Positions 28,689 through 40,639 of a DNA stretch of 64,000 nt are shown here, in pieces. The position numbers and the translations under genes are program-made. Numbering within the stretch: the stretch's first letter is position 1; every line of letters begins with the position of its first letter. The stretch comes from Escarpia spicata (taxonomy: Eukaryota; Annelida; Polychaeta; Sabellida; Siboglinidae), in contig OZ023212.1 in NCBI GenBank assembly GCA_963995525.1, positions 9,061,666 through 9,125,665 on the forward strand, read 5' to 3'. The notes under the pieces are model-generated. The model worked only from the letters and a program-made list of their open reading frames with translations, made no database searches and was not told the DNA's origin.

Positions 28689-29845
28689 ACGTGTAGTTCG
28701 TGAGTGATTAATTGAGTGAGTGACTGAGCGAATGAATGGATGGGTGCGTATGAATGGGCGAGTGAGTGAGTGTGACTGTGCGAGTGACTGAATGAGTGAA
28801 CATGTACTGAGTGACTGAGTGAGTAAGGGAGTGGTTGAACGAGTGAATAGTTGAGTGAATGAGTGAGTGTGTGAATAAATAAGTGGATGAATTAGTGAGA
28901 TTGGTTGTGTGTGAGTAACTAATATGTATATTATACGCAATATTATTTTTGTTTCTTAAACAAGGTCTTTTTCTGAATAATTATATACGAGCTGACACCC
29001 CCGTTTTGGCAACAACTTACCAGCTACGAAAAACTGAATTATGAAACGTACGTATACCCACGAGCACGGGTAAAGCTGGAATAACTTGTTCGATTCACTA
29101 CTACGTGAAACTTACCGAATTATGCAATATTATCTCATGAAAATTAAACACATTCATCAAACAAGGATTGTGGTTTTATAGCTATTTAATTCGGTTTGAA
29201 GCATATTTCAAATATGTCCGTATTGGTAACGTGACTGTCCTGAGACAATTGCCTTTAATATTAATATTTTGGCAATTGTGTAGATATTATAATGGATCAA
29301 ACTAAAACAGTTGCATCAATAACATACACAGCGTGTGCACTCTCATGATTGTTGTGGATGTCTGATCTCCGCCGTCATGTTTTGCGAGTTACTCGAGCTT
29401 CTCTTCGATTCCATCGTCTTAACGTTGCGTCGACTGGGTTCAGCGATCATATTTCAGTAAGATAAGATTCAGGGACTGAAGATCCGTTCCTCCCGTGTGA
29501 TCTGATTGACACGATCACAAACTAAAACCAGACCGTTTGCCAGAAGAACCGTTACATTTACATGTTATGGCATAGGCATTTAAACACGGCTCACTGCAAA
29601 ATCGTCTGGTTTTCTTTTAAAATAAATTTGATATGTATAAAAGTAAGTGTTATTTGTAGAATATGAACAGTTTATATTGGTCAAGATTCAAATGCCTGTG
29701 TAGCCTTCTTAAATCTATTTTCAATAGATATATAAAATATTCTACTGAATTGATTAGTTAATATATTGGTAGCTCTTGAATGAATTTATGAATGAAGCGA
29801 TTAAATGCAGATCATAATAATGTGTTTTTATTATATTGTCATATA

Positions 29846-29893
<48 letters not shown>

Positions 29894-30659
29894 GTAGTAC
29901 AGTGTGGTTTAAATATATCTATAGAAATGCGTGTGCTTGGTGTTATAGCCGTGCTGGACGTGTTTTGATTATGCATCGATAATGAAACACATATAATAAC
30001 AGTAGAATTACATATGTTATAATTGTGGTTCACTAAAGTACAGATGGTCTGTCTATATATAAGAATAATTATACATGTAGTTGACATTATACGTGCCATG
30101 AGTTATGTCGTATTAAACAGAGTATTATTCCTTTGTTGTACGTTTCTTCGTCCAGCATATTGCCGGTAGTTTCGCATGTACATGGCTGAACTATTGTGGG
30201 CATGTTAGGACCCTTTCGAGTACTTGGTAGACTTAGACTTTTTCGAATTTCACTCCGTGTGAGATGAGGATCTTGGGGCTCAATATTTCGAAAGGTTATC
30301 ACTAAAATAGTTAAGGCGGTAGGTAATATTTGTTTTCTAATTCACCGTAGAAATAATAATGGCATCTACAAATATGTTTTTGGAGTATGCAGACATATTA
30401 ACTAGATTTCACATGATTGTTGTTTGAAAATGTGGGACTTGAATCTGGAATGGTTCAACATAAATTACGTAAATTGAATTAGTGTTCTATGTCATCATAA
30501 ATATAACAAGGCCTTCAACAAATTTGTGTCGTTATCGCAATTTTTTTTGTTGAAATTTACGTCACAGCAAACGTCATTCGCCGTCTTGTGCGTCTCTGTG
30601 TATGTAGTGTCACCTGTATGGAGATTCTTGCTAGTAAATAAATGTTTGTATAAATGTTA

Positions 30660-30960
30660 ACATGGCTGGCTTCGTTCCAGCATTTTGATCTACTGTCCAT
30701 ATGCTGACTGGGGAACAAGAAGGGCACTTATGTGAACCAGTTCTCCGTATGCTGATAGGGTAACAAGAATGTTTTCCCCCACCGGTCATATACTTACAGG
30801 TAACATATAGGATGTTTCATAAACTCTCCGGCCCTATTTTGAAAGGGAAACACAAAGGGTGTGTATGTCAACCCATCTGTCCTATGCTGACAGGGTAACA
30901 TGAAAAGCCTTTATTGAACACACCGGATATGTTTAAAACAACCAGCCAATAATGGCAGAG
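30660..30960 (+). repeat. ~60-bp tandem repeat, duplicate of 20450-20630
   Basis: About five diverged units with GGTAACA.GAAGG, TGTGAACCCA and CGGCCCTATGCTGACAGG. Confidence 0.78.
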
Positions 30961-30969
30961 TAAAAATAA

Positions 30970-31520
30970 AAGGCTTGTGGGCCGCGGGCTTACCCGACTT
31001 TAGCCCGCGGGTATAGGCCGGACCTGAGTCTTATACGTACCAAGTAACCAACTGCATTGCCATGGAAATGGTCACGTGAATGTCAGCTAATAAAAACAAG
31101 TTAAATGCAACACAGACTTTTAAAATACCCTAAATTAAATGACAATAGAATGCAAATATGTGATCGATGATATGTGTGTGTTTCAAGTTCAAACCGAAAC
31201 GATGTGAACTTATTTTAATGTGGCTTTTTACTTTTTTGTGATGCATAGGCTATAGTATAGCAAGCTAGGGACTAGTGTAGCCTGTAGGTATATAATTAGC
31301 GTTTTTGGATATAAACATATACTAATATCTGTGATGGCAATGCCAATGATTTAAACAACTATTTATTTTGATTCATAATAAAAATATTTACAATTTTGTT
31401 GTCTGTCTGATAATGTTAATGTAAGTTACTAAGCCTGATAATAGTGATATATAAAGGTAGATTACTATCACAGTACTAGACCTACTTGCTGAAAAATTAT
31501 ATGGGTACCGACTACTGCCG
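30970..31520. other. No recognised feature
   Basis: AT-rich; a small GC-rich patch at 30975-31025 (GGCCGCGGGCTT...AGCCCGCGGG) forms a short inverted repeat. Confidence 0.45.
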
Positions 31521-31527
31521 ATAATGG

Positions 31528-31800
31528 GAACCGGTGGCCGATTGGTAAAGCACCGGTCGAGGGGACTAGACTCGAATCCAACTATCGGCTACCGTTAAAA
31601 AACTTTGTTCTCTTGGAAAAGACACTAGGCCATTGGTCCTTTCTAACTGTTGTCTGCCTGAGGAAGTAACATATCCCATGCATGGGGTAAATGAGCTAAT
31701 TAATGAGTTTATCCTGTAGTGGACTCACTACCTGTTGGGTCTGTAGATGAAGATATTATGAGATAAAACCACAGTGCAACATTGTAATAGGACTTTGCTG
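31528..31800 (+). repeat. Possible tRNA-derived SINE
   Basis: GGTGGCCGATTGGTAAAGCA resembles box A and GACTCGAATCC resembles box B about 35 nt later, followed by a non-tRNA body. There is no cloverleaf, so it is not a tRNA gene. Confidence 0.5.
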
Positions 31801-32041
31801 AATAATTTTCCTGATCCAAAATATAAGTATTTGTCAAAATGCTTTTAGATTTATGATGTATAACATAAGCCACAAATATTGTATTTTTATTGTGTTCTGT
31901 TCCATTTATTTCAGGTTGAAGTCATCACTGATGTCCAAAAGCAAGATGTGTCCATTCTGACAGCAATGATACCAATATAAGTGGTATAGTGTTTGTGTGT
32001 ATGCATTCTGAATTATTGAATATTATAATAACTTATAATGT

Positions 32042-32165
32042 GATGGTCTCTCTACCAAACTGCTAAAAAGACTTCCAGCACTAACCAAATCTTTAACTTT
32101 ATTAACAAATCAAGTATTAACCACAGGAATATTCCCTGATAAATTAAAAATTGCTTGTTAAAAGT
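32042..32165 (+). pseudogene. LINE reverse transcriptase fragment
   Basis: Translates as DGLSTKLLKRLP...SLTLLTNQVLTTGIFPDKLK then IAC and stop, matching the RT 'DgiS.kllK ... tGifPd.lK.A' block. Only about 40 residues survive. Confidence 0.7.
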
Positions 32166-32647
32166 AGATGACATCCTTAAATTACAACAATTAAAATTTT
32201 ACTATAAATATTTATACAATATGACTTACCAGTTTATTGGAAGAATGTGATTATGTGATGTATTGATTAAGTTATAAAGTTTTATTACAAAAGGTGGCTC
32301 CTCAATAGCGATTACCATAGCCTTAGAAGAGTCTCCTGACCCTGCTTTTTGTTATTTAGCATACATTATACCATGTTTACCATAAGGTTATATATTTATA
32401 TTATTTTTATTTGTTGACATGGATGTATTGTATGTATTATTTGAAATGTACAGAACTCAGAGTCAATTCATTTTAACAATAAATACGGTATATGTGTAAG
32501 GTTTCAGGGCAAAGCTCAATATATCAACACTAAATTATACGTTTCGTTCTCATAGTGTAAATATCATCTTAAAATTGATATGATATTGAATATCTCTATA
32601 ATACAAAATCATAATGATCGATATCTAGACCAAAACTGTTTTTTTTA

Positions 32648-32802
32648 CAGTAGAACCTGTCTTGGATAACCACCTGCTTTCTCGGTTCCTCTTGAAATTG
32701 GCCATATCTTCAATGTTTATTGTCCTGTCATGGGTGACAACCCGTCTTGAGAGACCAGGTTTGCTAGGCTGAAGTGGCGTTCACTCAAGACAGGTTCTAC
32801 TG
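32648..32802. mobile_element. MITE with perfect 17-bp TIRs
   Basis: CAGTAGAACCTGTCTTG at the left end pairs perfectly with CAAGACAGGTTCTACTG at the right end, about 155 bp in total, non-coding. CAGTAGAACC-type termini recall pogo/Tigger-like MITEs; TA precedes the left end but a matching TA is not evident at the right. Confidence 0.75.
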
Positions 32803-32809
32803 TTCTTTT

Positions 32810-34240
32810 CAATTATGCAATTTTCCCCTTAAACCATTCCTATATATATACTAATGTTATGCACTGGTAATAATGCATGAGTGTATAAATACAGTGTGGT
32901 ACGCCGCGTTCAAAGTAATGGAAGAAAACCATTCAGCCATGCCAATTATGTTCAATCAGAATGACTGACCCAACAACAGTTTCCAATCTAACATTCTAGA
33001 AGTGCTGAGAAACAACCCATCTTGCTTAGAGTCATTATCAACTGTTCACCCCTACCCTCGTGACACCATAATGCCAAGTGATTTCGGTTTTCTCTTTCTA
33101 CCACACATGTTTTCCTTGCTCTCTTTATCAATATCAAATGGATTACCATGGTGTACCTGTATCAACATACCATGTTGTACCTGTTTCAAAATACCATGGT
33201 AATATACCAGCAGATATGAGTCAAATTCATTGACATACAGTGTATATTTAAATACAACTAATCTTGAAGGGTTCAAATACGATAAAATGAAAAAGTATAT
33301 ATTTAAATACAAATATGTATTTAAGATACTTTTCAGAATTCGTTTTACAAAACTGCCAAAAGCAAAAATAATGGCAAATGTTATATTGAGATATATTGTT
33401 TATTAACATAATTTGACGATGCTATGTACAACAATGACATTGTATGTCGCTTACTGACTGGCAATCTTTGGTGTTTGTACCATGTATGAAAATACCATGT
33501 TTTACCTGTATGAAAAAACCACCTTGAGTTATCCAGACATCTCGATCTGCACCACCTTGAGGCTCGTTGAAAAAAAACCACCTTAAGGCACTCTGAGAAC
33601 CTAAATTTGCATCAAAGAATGCACCCCTTTTCCCAAATATCCAATCTCCAGCCGCCATATACCACAAAATACACACCCTTTCCTAAATGTTGGGGAGCTA
33701 AGCTCCTAATCCACACATATTTGGGAACTAAGCCCCCCCCCCCGGCAGGTTCCAATGCCTATGTAAGTACAACAAGTATTACTATGTTCAATTTGTTTCC
33801 TACATGGATGATAATTAATGTATATTTTAGCAGTAATATATTTAATGTCTCCAACAATATTTTTCTTGCTACCCCTGTTGTGAATGTCATTGTGACATGT
33901 AGTCTGTGCTATTTCAGATAATGGCTCATTACTGTACACAAGAATTTAAAGATGAATTTCTTGACATGTATGCTCAATAGTCAATTTGTTGTATTTATCA
34001 TATACTTAATTGTTCATATTGTATTATAATGTATACATAAAGATTTAATAAATGATTTATGTAATTATTAGGATTGCTTGCATTTATGTACATGTATGCT
34101 CAATAGACTTTATTTTGTATTTGTTTTATTTGGTAATTCCATCTGTTTAGATATTACTGTAGATTGCCTGTATGATTAATGTATTTGAATATTATGATAT
34201 AATGGAAATATATTAAGATTAACGTGCACCTCTGTTAATG
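32810..34240. other. No recognised gene
   Basis: Contains short repeats of ACCATG.TGTACCTGT near 33148-33200 and 33480-33515 and an AT-rich stretch; otherwise unassigned. Confidence 0.45.
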
Positions 34241-34249
34241 AGTATGTCA

Positions 34250-34512
34250 TACAGAATATTTTCTACAGGATATATTCTGTAGGATATATCCAACAGGAAA
34301 TATTCTTTAGAAAATACTATAGGATATTTCCTATAGGAAATATTCTATAGAAAGCGCAAAAATCCTATAGAAAATACCATAGGATATGTCCTATAGTTTT
34401 CTATAGAAACTTTCCTATAGTTTTCTATAGAAAACTACGCGCAAAAATCCTATAGAATATTCTTTAAAACAACTAAAAAAATGTCCTATAGTTTTCTATA
34501 GAAAATCTACAG
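34250..34512. repeat. Array of short palindromes built on TCCTATAGGA / TTCTATAGAA
   Basis: At least ten self-complementary words such as TTTCCTATAGGAAA and TTTTCTATAGAAAA within 260 bp, with CGCAAAAATCCTATAGAA occurring twice. Confidence 0.85.
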
Positions 34513-34719
34513 TTTTTTGCTAAGGTAGCTATGCGGGACGAGAAGGGCCTGGAACAAACATTTCAACGATTTGTGGGCTTGGACCGGGCATGGGCCTAAA
34601 TTCAAGTTTGTAAGCCTTGAGCGGGCCTGGCTAGAGGTATTTATGCGGGCCTAGGCCGGGCCTAAACTCTAACAGGAGAGTACTGATCGGGCTTGAGCTT
34701 AAATTCCAGGCCCGAGCAT

Positions 34720-35100
34720 GGCTCAAGTGTGTACGTGACATTTTCTGCACACACGTCTGCAGCCTATTTGCTTCGTTGAGGAACAACTTTGGGCAAACTG
34801 CAACCACAGGTGTCACGCTGGTAGAGTTTTTCACCAGTACGAGTGACCCGATAAGTCTAAAAATCTATATTCTGGGAAAACTGCTACCATCCAAATGTCA
34901 CATCTGTACGGTTTCTCAACAATATGGGTGCACACGTGACTCTTTAATTGTCCATTCTGGGAAAACTAACTAAGCTCCACATGTGTCACATTTGTAGGGT
35001 TTCTCATCGGTGTTAATGCGTATACGACAATTATAGTGTCAACTGTAGGCAAACTGAGCTCCACATACGTGACATTTGTAGACTTTCTCATCCGCAACCT
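34720..35100 (-). pseudogene. Degenerate C2H2 zinc-finger array
   Basis: On the - strand: DEKVYKCHVCGAQFAYS, then TDEKPYKCDTCGA, then KSHVCTHIVEKPYRCDI and GEKLYQRDTCG. Stops and missing Cys/His residues break at least three of the four fingers. A similar relic is at 20.9-21.3 kb. Confidence 0.75.
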
Positions 35101-35289
35101 ACAACTGCGATGTGCTCATGCCTACCGGCGTGTGTCATTTGTATAGTGGCATTGATTCGCACTCGTTGCCTGTCTGTCTGAGATGGATTGAGCAAAAGTG
35201 ATTCAAGGGCAAGAGTGACAGTTAACGAGTGCATTACAAATGTAATCAAAACAAATTCCATAGGATGTGTGTGAGCGTGCGTACGTGCG

Positions 35290-35560
<271 letters not shown>

Positions 35561-35869
35561 CTTTGCACGTGTAAGGATTGATTTATTATTTATACCAAAA
35601 ACATCATCTATAGTTGCAAACACAATTTACACCTAATTATGTTATGTGGTAATGCAAATGTATTTGGCTTATTAAAACTTGAATACATAATTTGACAATA
35701 GTTCAAATGTATATACTTTGTCTTCACCATAATATCTGCCACATACAGGGTGTGTCAGACCCCTTTTCCAGGACGAAATAAAACTATTCCTGTAATTGTT
35801 GTCACGACTAATATAAATACTACGACCATTTTTTATCAGTTATAGCACGCTGTGCCAGCATTCCCATTA

Positions 35870-36805
35870 AACTCCTGTGCTAGCCCTGGCATATATAGAA
35901 TAATGCTTCTATTGTGCCATTGTGTGGTGTTCCACATTGGTGTTCTCTTGAGGTTTTGTCTTTCGAGTGCAAAATCACTGAACCGATGATGTTGGCGGGT
36001 TTATGGTACAAGTACACATTATGTGACTTGTAGATTCGTCCGAGTTGTTCTGATAGCCCTGCTACATATGGTAGTCCTAACATGGGTCGGTTTGAGTTCG
36101 TTGTTTATGCATTGTTGTTGTTCGGAGGTGGCCTGTTCGCTCTTGCTCTCAGGGCGTTGTGGACATGTGTAAGTACTGATTTGCTGTCTTCAGCTGTGGT
36201 GACGTACAGCTGGACCCTGTTGGTGAGAATGCGTACAACTGATCTTTTATGAGTTAGAGGGTGGTGTGACTTGAAGTTGAGGTACTGGTCAGTGTGTATA
36301 GGCTTCCTGTATATGGTTAGCTTGGTGGATCCATCATCTAGAATGTGGGTGCATAGATCCAGAGGAAAGGAAGTTTGCTGTCTTCCTCTGGTTCGATGCT
36401 GATTTTGATGTGTGGGTCGGTATTGTAGATGTGTTCGCTGAACTCTTCCATGTCATATTCATATAGTCCAGTGAATGTTTCATCCACATAGCGTAACCAC
36501 AGCGATGGGGGTTGAGGTGCTGTAGAGATGGCATGTTTCTCAAAGTGTTCCATGTAGCAGTTAACTACTAGGGGATATATATATGACCCCATAGCTGCGC
36601 CATGTGTTTGCTGGTAGTAAACACCTTCACACATGAAGTAGGTTGTGTTCAGACAGAATTCATAGAGCTGCACTATCTGTGGGATGGTCCTATTTGGAAT
36701 AATCGGTGGGTGGAGGCCGAGGCGTCGTAGCGAAAAATCTATAAAATACTGCCGCACCGACCCTGAATTCTGGTTGGCATCTGGTCGGGTCCTCTTGATT
36801 TGTTT
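35870..36805 (-). pseudogene. Penelope-like element reverse transcriptase fragment
   Basis: The 139-codon piece at 36757-36338 contains YYQQTHGAAMGSYIYPLVV, NCYMEHFEKHA, WLRYVDETFTGLYEYD and EEDSKLPFL, the RT core of Penelope-like elements (usual MGSP, YVDDTF). A later piece at 36083-35880 reads GLPYVAGLSEQLGRIYKSH and YHKPANI, the segment linking RT to the GIY-YIG endonuclease; the region between lies in other frames. YVDD has become YVDE. The GIY-YIG domain itself was not found. The original retrotransposon encoded its own reverse transcriptase; this copy is dead. Confidence 0.85.
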
Positions 36806-36899
36806 GTTTAGGAGTCATGAAGTAATTTTGTGACTCCTTTTGTTGTGATGGTGATGTGTTTTCTACCAGTAATCTAATGATATGTCTGTGTATACATTG

Positions 36900-36985
36900 A
36901 TGAATATTTTAATATGTTGTGAAGCGCCACGAACAATACTGGATGTGGCGCTATACCAAATAAAATATATTATTATTATAATGTT
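36900..36985 (+). mobile_element. LINE/SINE 3' tail
   Basis: GGATGTGGCGCTATACCAAA followed by TAAAATATATTATTATTAT resembles the 'gcgctata ... (AAT)n' tails seen elsewhere in the window. Confidence 0.5.
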
Positions 36986-37208
36986 GCATGTGCATTGTGC
37001 ACCACACAATTTTGTATATATATATATATATATATACATAATTATGTCGTTATATTTTGCACATTCCGATGACAATAAGACTAAAATTATTTTATTTGTG
37101 TGGCAGTCACACAAGATATAACGTACACTATGCACATTAACTGAAATGTGTATCCTTTATATAGTTGGTTTGATGCTATAACTGCTCGCGACAACTCAGA
37201 CGCAAATT

Positions 37209-37505
37209 GTGTCTTTGTTGCGAGCACAACAGTCGTCGGTGGGTGTGGAGAGGGTTGATAGAACCAGCAGACCGAAGCCCCGCAGCGGCGGCTCGCTCTT
37301 TTATGAGTACTGTGGCCGAAGCGGGCACACTTACTCTAGTTGTTGGAAACGTGGAGGGGATATGCGCCGTACTACAGATCAAACAGAAAATCTGGCATAC
37401 GCGGGGGGGGGGGGGCAACCAAATTCTAGCGCAGAGGTAAACGCACTGCGGCAGGCCCCGGTAACACCGGGTAGGTCAACACCCCGTAATCATCAGGAAA
37501 ACTAA
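37209..37505 (+). pseudogene. Gag-like zinc-knuckle fragment of a retroelement
   Basis: A 98-codon open frame with FYEYCGRSGHTYSSCWKRGG, which is a CCHC knuckle (C-x2-C-x4-H-x4-C) whose first Cys is Tyr (TAT for TGT). Basic and Arg-rich sequence precedes it. No protease or RT follows, so it is a fragment. It could also be an exon of a host CCHC protein. Confidence 0.5.
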
Positions 37506-37509
37506 GTAG

Positions 37510-39600
37510 CCCTGCTGTCGAGCGTCACGCAGGCGGGCGTAGTAACCTAAGAGACCATTAGTTAACGCAATAAGCGCCGCGACCGTACGCCAAATCTGTA
37601 CGCGACTTCAAATTGGAAGTAGACTGCAGATCTCGCGTCGACGTCTAATAAAAACACCATTAGCTAAGCGCGTAGTGAGCGGTTTTACGATCGGCTCAAG
37701 CAGGTAATGGTTTTCTCATATGTAGTGATTGTCAGTGCGTTACTAACAATAAAATGCATTGACGAAATACATAGATATATGTATAAATGTGCTAATGGAA
37801 CAATTAAACTGTATTGCAATCGATAATCGCAGGAAGGTACAAATTAGGACGCTAGAATGACAAACGCGAACCCCAGCGCAGTCATTCCGGCTCGTACGAT
37901 TAGGCTAAGCAAACAAACAATTGTGTTTCGAGTCCTGTTATGCAATGACATAGCCTAAGCATAATATTAGATTAGTATACCACTGCATGGGGTATGCAAT
38001 TGGCAATATTTTCTTTAATTAGGCCTAGAATAATTGTTATAGAATATGCATCACGGCGGGCAGTCGTCAAGTCATATTGTAGGAGGTGTACACGCTAGCG
38101 TTAATACAAGCGCGAAATGGGTGGGAGGTATCAAACATGTCCACAAATAGCGAGACATACGTTATGGATGGTCATTTAACCGTATCCTAGGGTATCAGGG
38201 TAAGTTTCTTAAACCAGTTAAATACAATCGACCCTCTAAGTTGTTACATTAAAAATCGAGTTGAAACTTTACCTTATGATGAAGTTTCAAGTCGATTTAT
38301 TATATTTATTGTTTTTTTAAAAATAAGTATGAACGCCGAGAACATATTGCAAACAAACGCCATATCTGACACTGATTGACAGCTAGTCAGCGCACTTTGC
38401 ATAATAATTTTTTATTAACAGTTGTTTTAATCAACTGTCTGCATGTAGTCCAGTCGGCAAAAATCTACATTTTATATATAACGACTAATACAAAGCCTTA
38501 GGTATTTATTTTAGTAGTTGCATAAAAACATGATATGCCAGCATTGCAACATATCCAAGGTAGACATAAATGCAACCAACGACTCAACTACGTTTACAAA
38601 ATAATTAAATAATTAATTAATCAGTTTATTTTAATATACATAGTAGGCGCATATAGCTATCTATGTGGGCTTAATAAACATTAGATAGACATGTGTTACA
38701 ATATGGTATATAGGTGCGCTTAGCCAAGCATAAGCCTAGGCTAAGCATGTGGAGGCCAATAAACAAAATTGTGTATTGCACTGTTATTGCGCCTCACTGC
38801 CTCGCTGCAGTTGAAAACAAGCAAATCGTAGGTCTTTTTAAAAGTCGCCAAACATGTATACATGTAATTTATAACTCAACTTTCTTTACAAGCATGTGTT
38901 CCTAAAATATGTAGCTATTACTCTGTATAGCTACATTTGAATTACCATAACTATTTATGTACGAAATAAGTCGGCGTTTGTACTTACGCGAAATATCCAT
39001 GTTTGGCGTACATACGCGAAGTCGAACCGCAGATGCCGCGTAAACCTTTAACTGGATCGCAAAAGCAGTGACGTAGAACTCAATTAACTTTGCGGTTGAT
39101 GTACAACGTTGGCGTCAGGTTTGTGCTTATTGAGTTAGCTAATGGTGTCTACAGACTATTTGGTAACTGCTACTACACGACAGAAACCCGGATGCAGTGC
39201 GCCCATGTTTGCCACAAGTATTCCGCTCCGTTTTAATCTCAATTTTGGATACGTATTAATGGCATGTAAGTAACCAAACTGATGCAGCTGTTCCATAAAC
39301 ATACAAGAAACATATTACGTGCACTACCAATAGTGGTGATGTTGCGGATTTAAGTGATTCATGAACATTGTTTATTTGGGCGTGTCATGTTCAGACTGCA
39401 GTGCTATGCTGTGCACTGAATCGTATACGACTACGATTGCATATTAACATTAGGTTATGTCAAATAGATCTGGAACTGTCGCTGCTGACGTCATATGGTC
39501 TTGATACCACATCGCTTTCCGAATATCGTGATTTTATGTATTTAGAGACGTTGGATGTATCTTGAAATTCAACCTGAATATGTGCCACTGACTGAACTGC
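37510..39600. other. No recognised gene
   Basis: Unassigned AT-rich sequence with no convincing repeat structure or coding similarity. Confidence 0.45.
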
Positions 39601-39606
39601 CACGGT

Positions 39607-40044
39607 GTGATGTGCATGGCTAGAAATAAACTTGCCATTCTTCTGGGAATGATTGCTTACAGCAGGAATGTATTGATAAACATTGGCAATGGACTTTACC
39701 CTGGACCTGTCAGTGTAGTTTACCCCGGGTCTCGACAAGTCAAGCGTGCAAGCACTAGCCGCGGTTGTAGGGCTGGAAGGCTCAAACAAAGACCAATTCG
39801 TGTAGTTGTAAACCGTTGCGTCACGTCGGCTTCCGCCAACCGGAAAACAAGGCACGCAACAAAGGAACTGCACACATGCTCAAACATACGTGACAACTTG
39901 ACTACTCTGATATTATCATGCAATCCTTGCAACTGCACAAACCTTACTCTGCTAAATGCAAGATCCGCCATGAACAAAACTGATTTAATTACCGATTATA
40001 TCCACGAACATGATCTTGATATCATCGCGCTTGCAGATCACTGA
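39607..40044 (+). pseudogene. LINE ORF2 N-terminal fragment (start of endonuclease)
   Basis: A 145-codon open frame ending CTNLTLLNARSAMNKTDLIT then DYIHEHDLDIIALADH and stop. 'LlNARSa.NKtd.i.dyi.e.dlDiialTEtWl' is the start of the APE endonuclease of CR1/L2-like LINEs; the copy stops where TETW should follow. Its 3' end lies about 160 bp from the tail of the oppositely oriented LINE. Confidence 0.75.
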
Positions 40045-40639
40045 TAGTTGGTAAATCGGCGGTAATGTCTGCGCGCGCAATACTTCTGGTAGCGTTAGCT
40101 TTCTTCCGGTTGGAAGGGATAATTACCTGTGCGCGCGCAATCCCGATAACTTCCTTCCAATTTGAAGGACAATATTGCCTTCTTGTGAACGCCTGCCTTT
40201 TTCGAATATAATAATAATAATAATAATAACTTTATTTATACACTAAAATCCAAAGTAGAACTCTGTTCAGTAGTGTTGACAATAGTCGTTAGAAATTATA
40301 AGAAATAAATATAATAATAATAATACAAGTAAAACATATAAATACAAAACTGAACTAGAGAAATTAAATCAAAGATAATATTGATGTAAATTATATTATA
40401 TATCATACGTAGTAAAAATAAGTATATATATAAATACATAACTATATAAAACAACTATATAGTAAATTGCGAGATAAATATATTATAAATATATAGATAT
40501 GAGTTAATTAATAAGTAACTGCAGTAACACATTATTAGTTTCAATTAAAATGTCAGATAAAAAATAAATATGTGGTATGACGACTAAAGTATAAAATTAT
40601 GACGGCTAAACATTAAAAGCGAGTTTAAAATAGTGTGTT

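Larger units (their letters stand above)
28570..30960 (+). pseudogene. Duplicated, decayed 3' end of the DEG/ENaC channel gene
   Basis: Collinear with about 17.9-20.65 kb: GT and GAGT microsatellites; TTTGTTTCTTAAACA plus an exon-h-like stretch ending ACGTACGTATAC (about 28945-29060); the last-exon region at 29356-29480 (GATGTCTGA...TCTCCGCCGT.ATGTTTTGCGAG); CTGATTGACACGATCACAA; and the ~60-bp downstream repeat. It lacks exon i. The last exon has a 44-bp deletion removing the LLADIG..GLWLG pore region and shifting the frame. No intact coding potential remains. Confidence 0.88.

Noticed and set aside
28930..29480. A second functional DEG/ENaC gene
   Set aside because: The pore-motif deletion, missing exon i and lack of upstream exons show a decayed partial copy.
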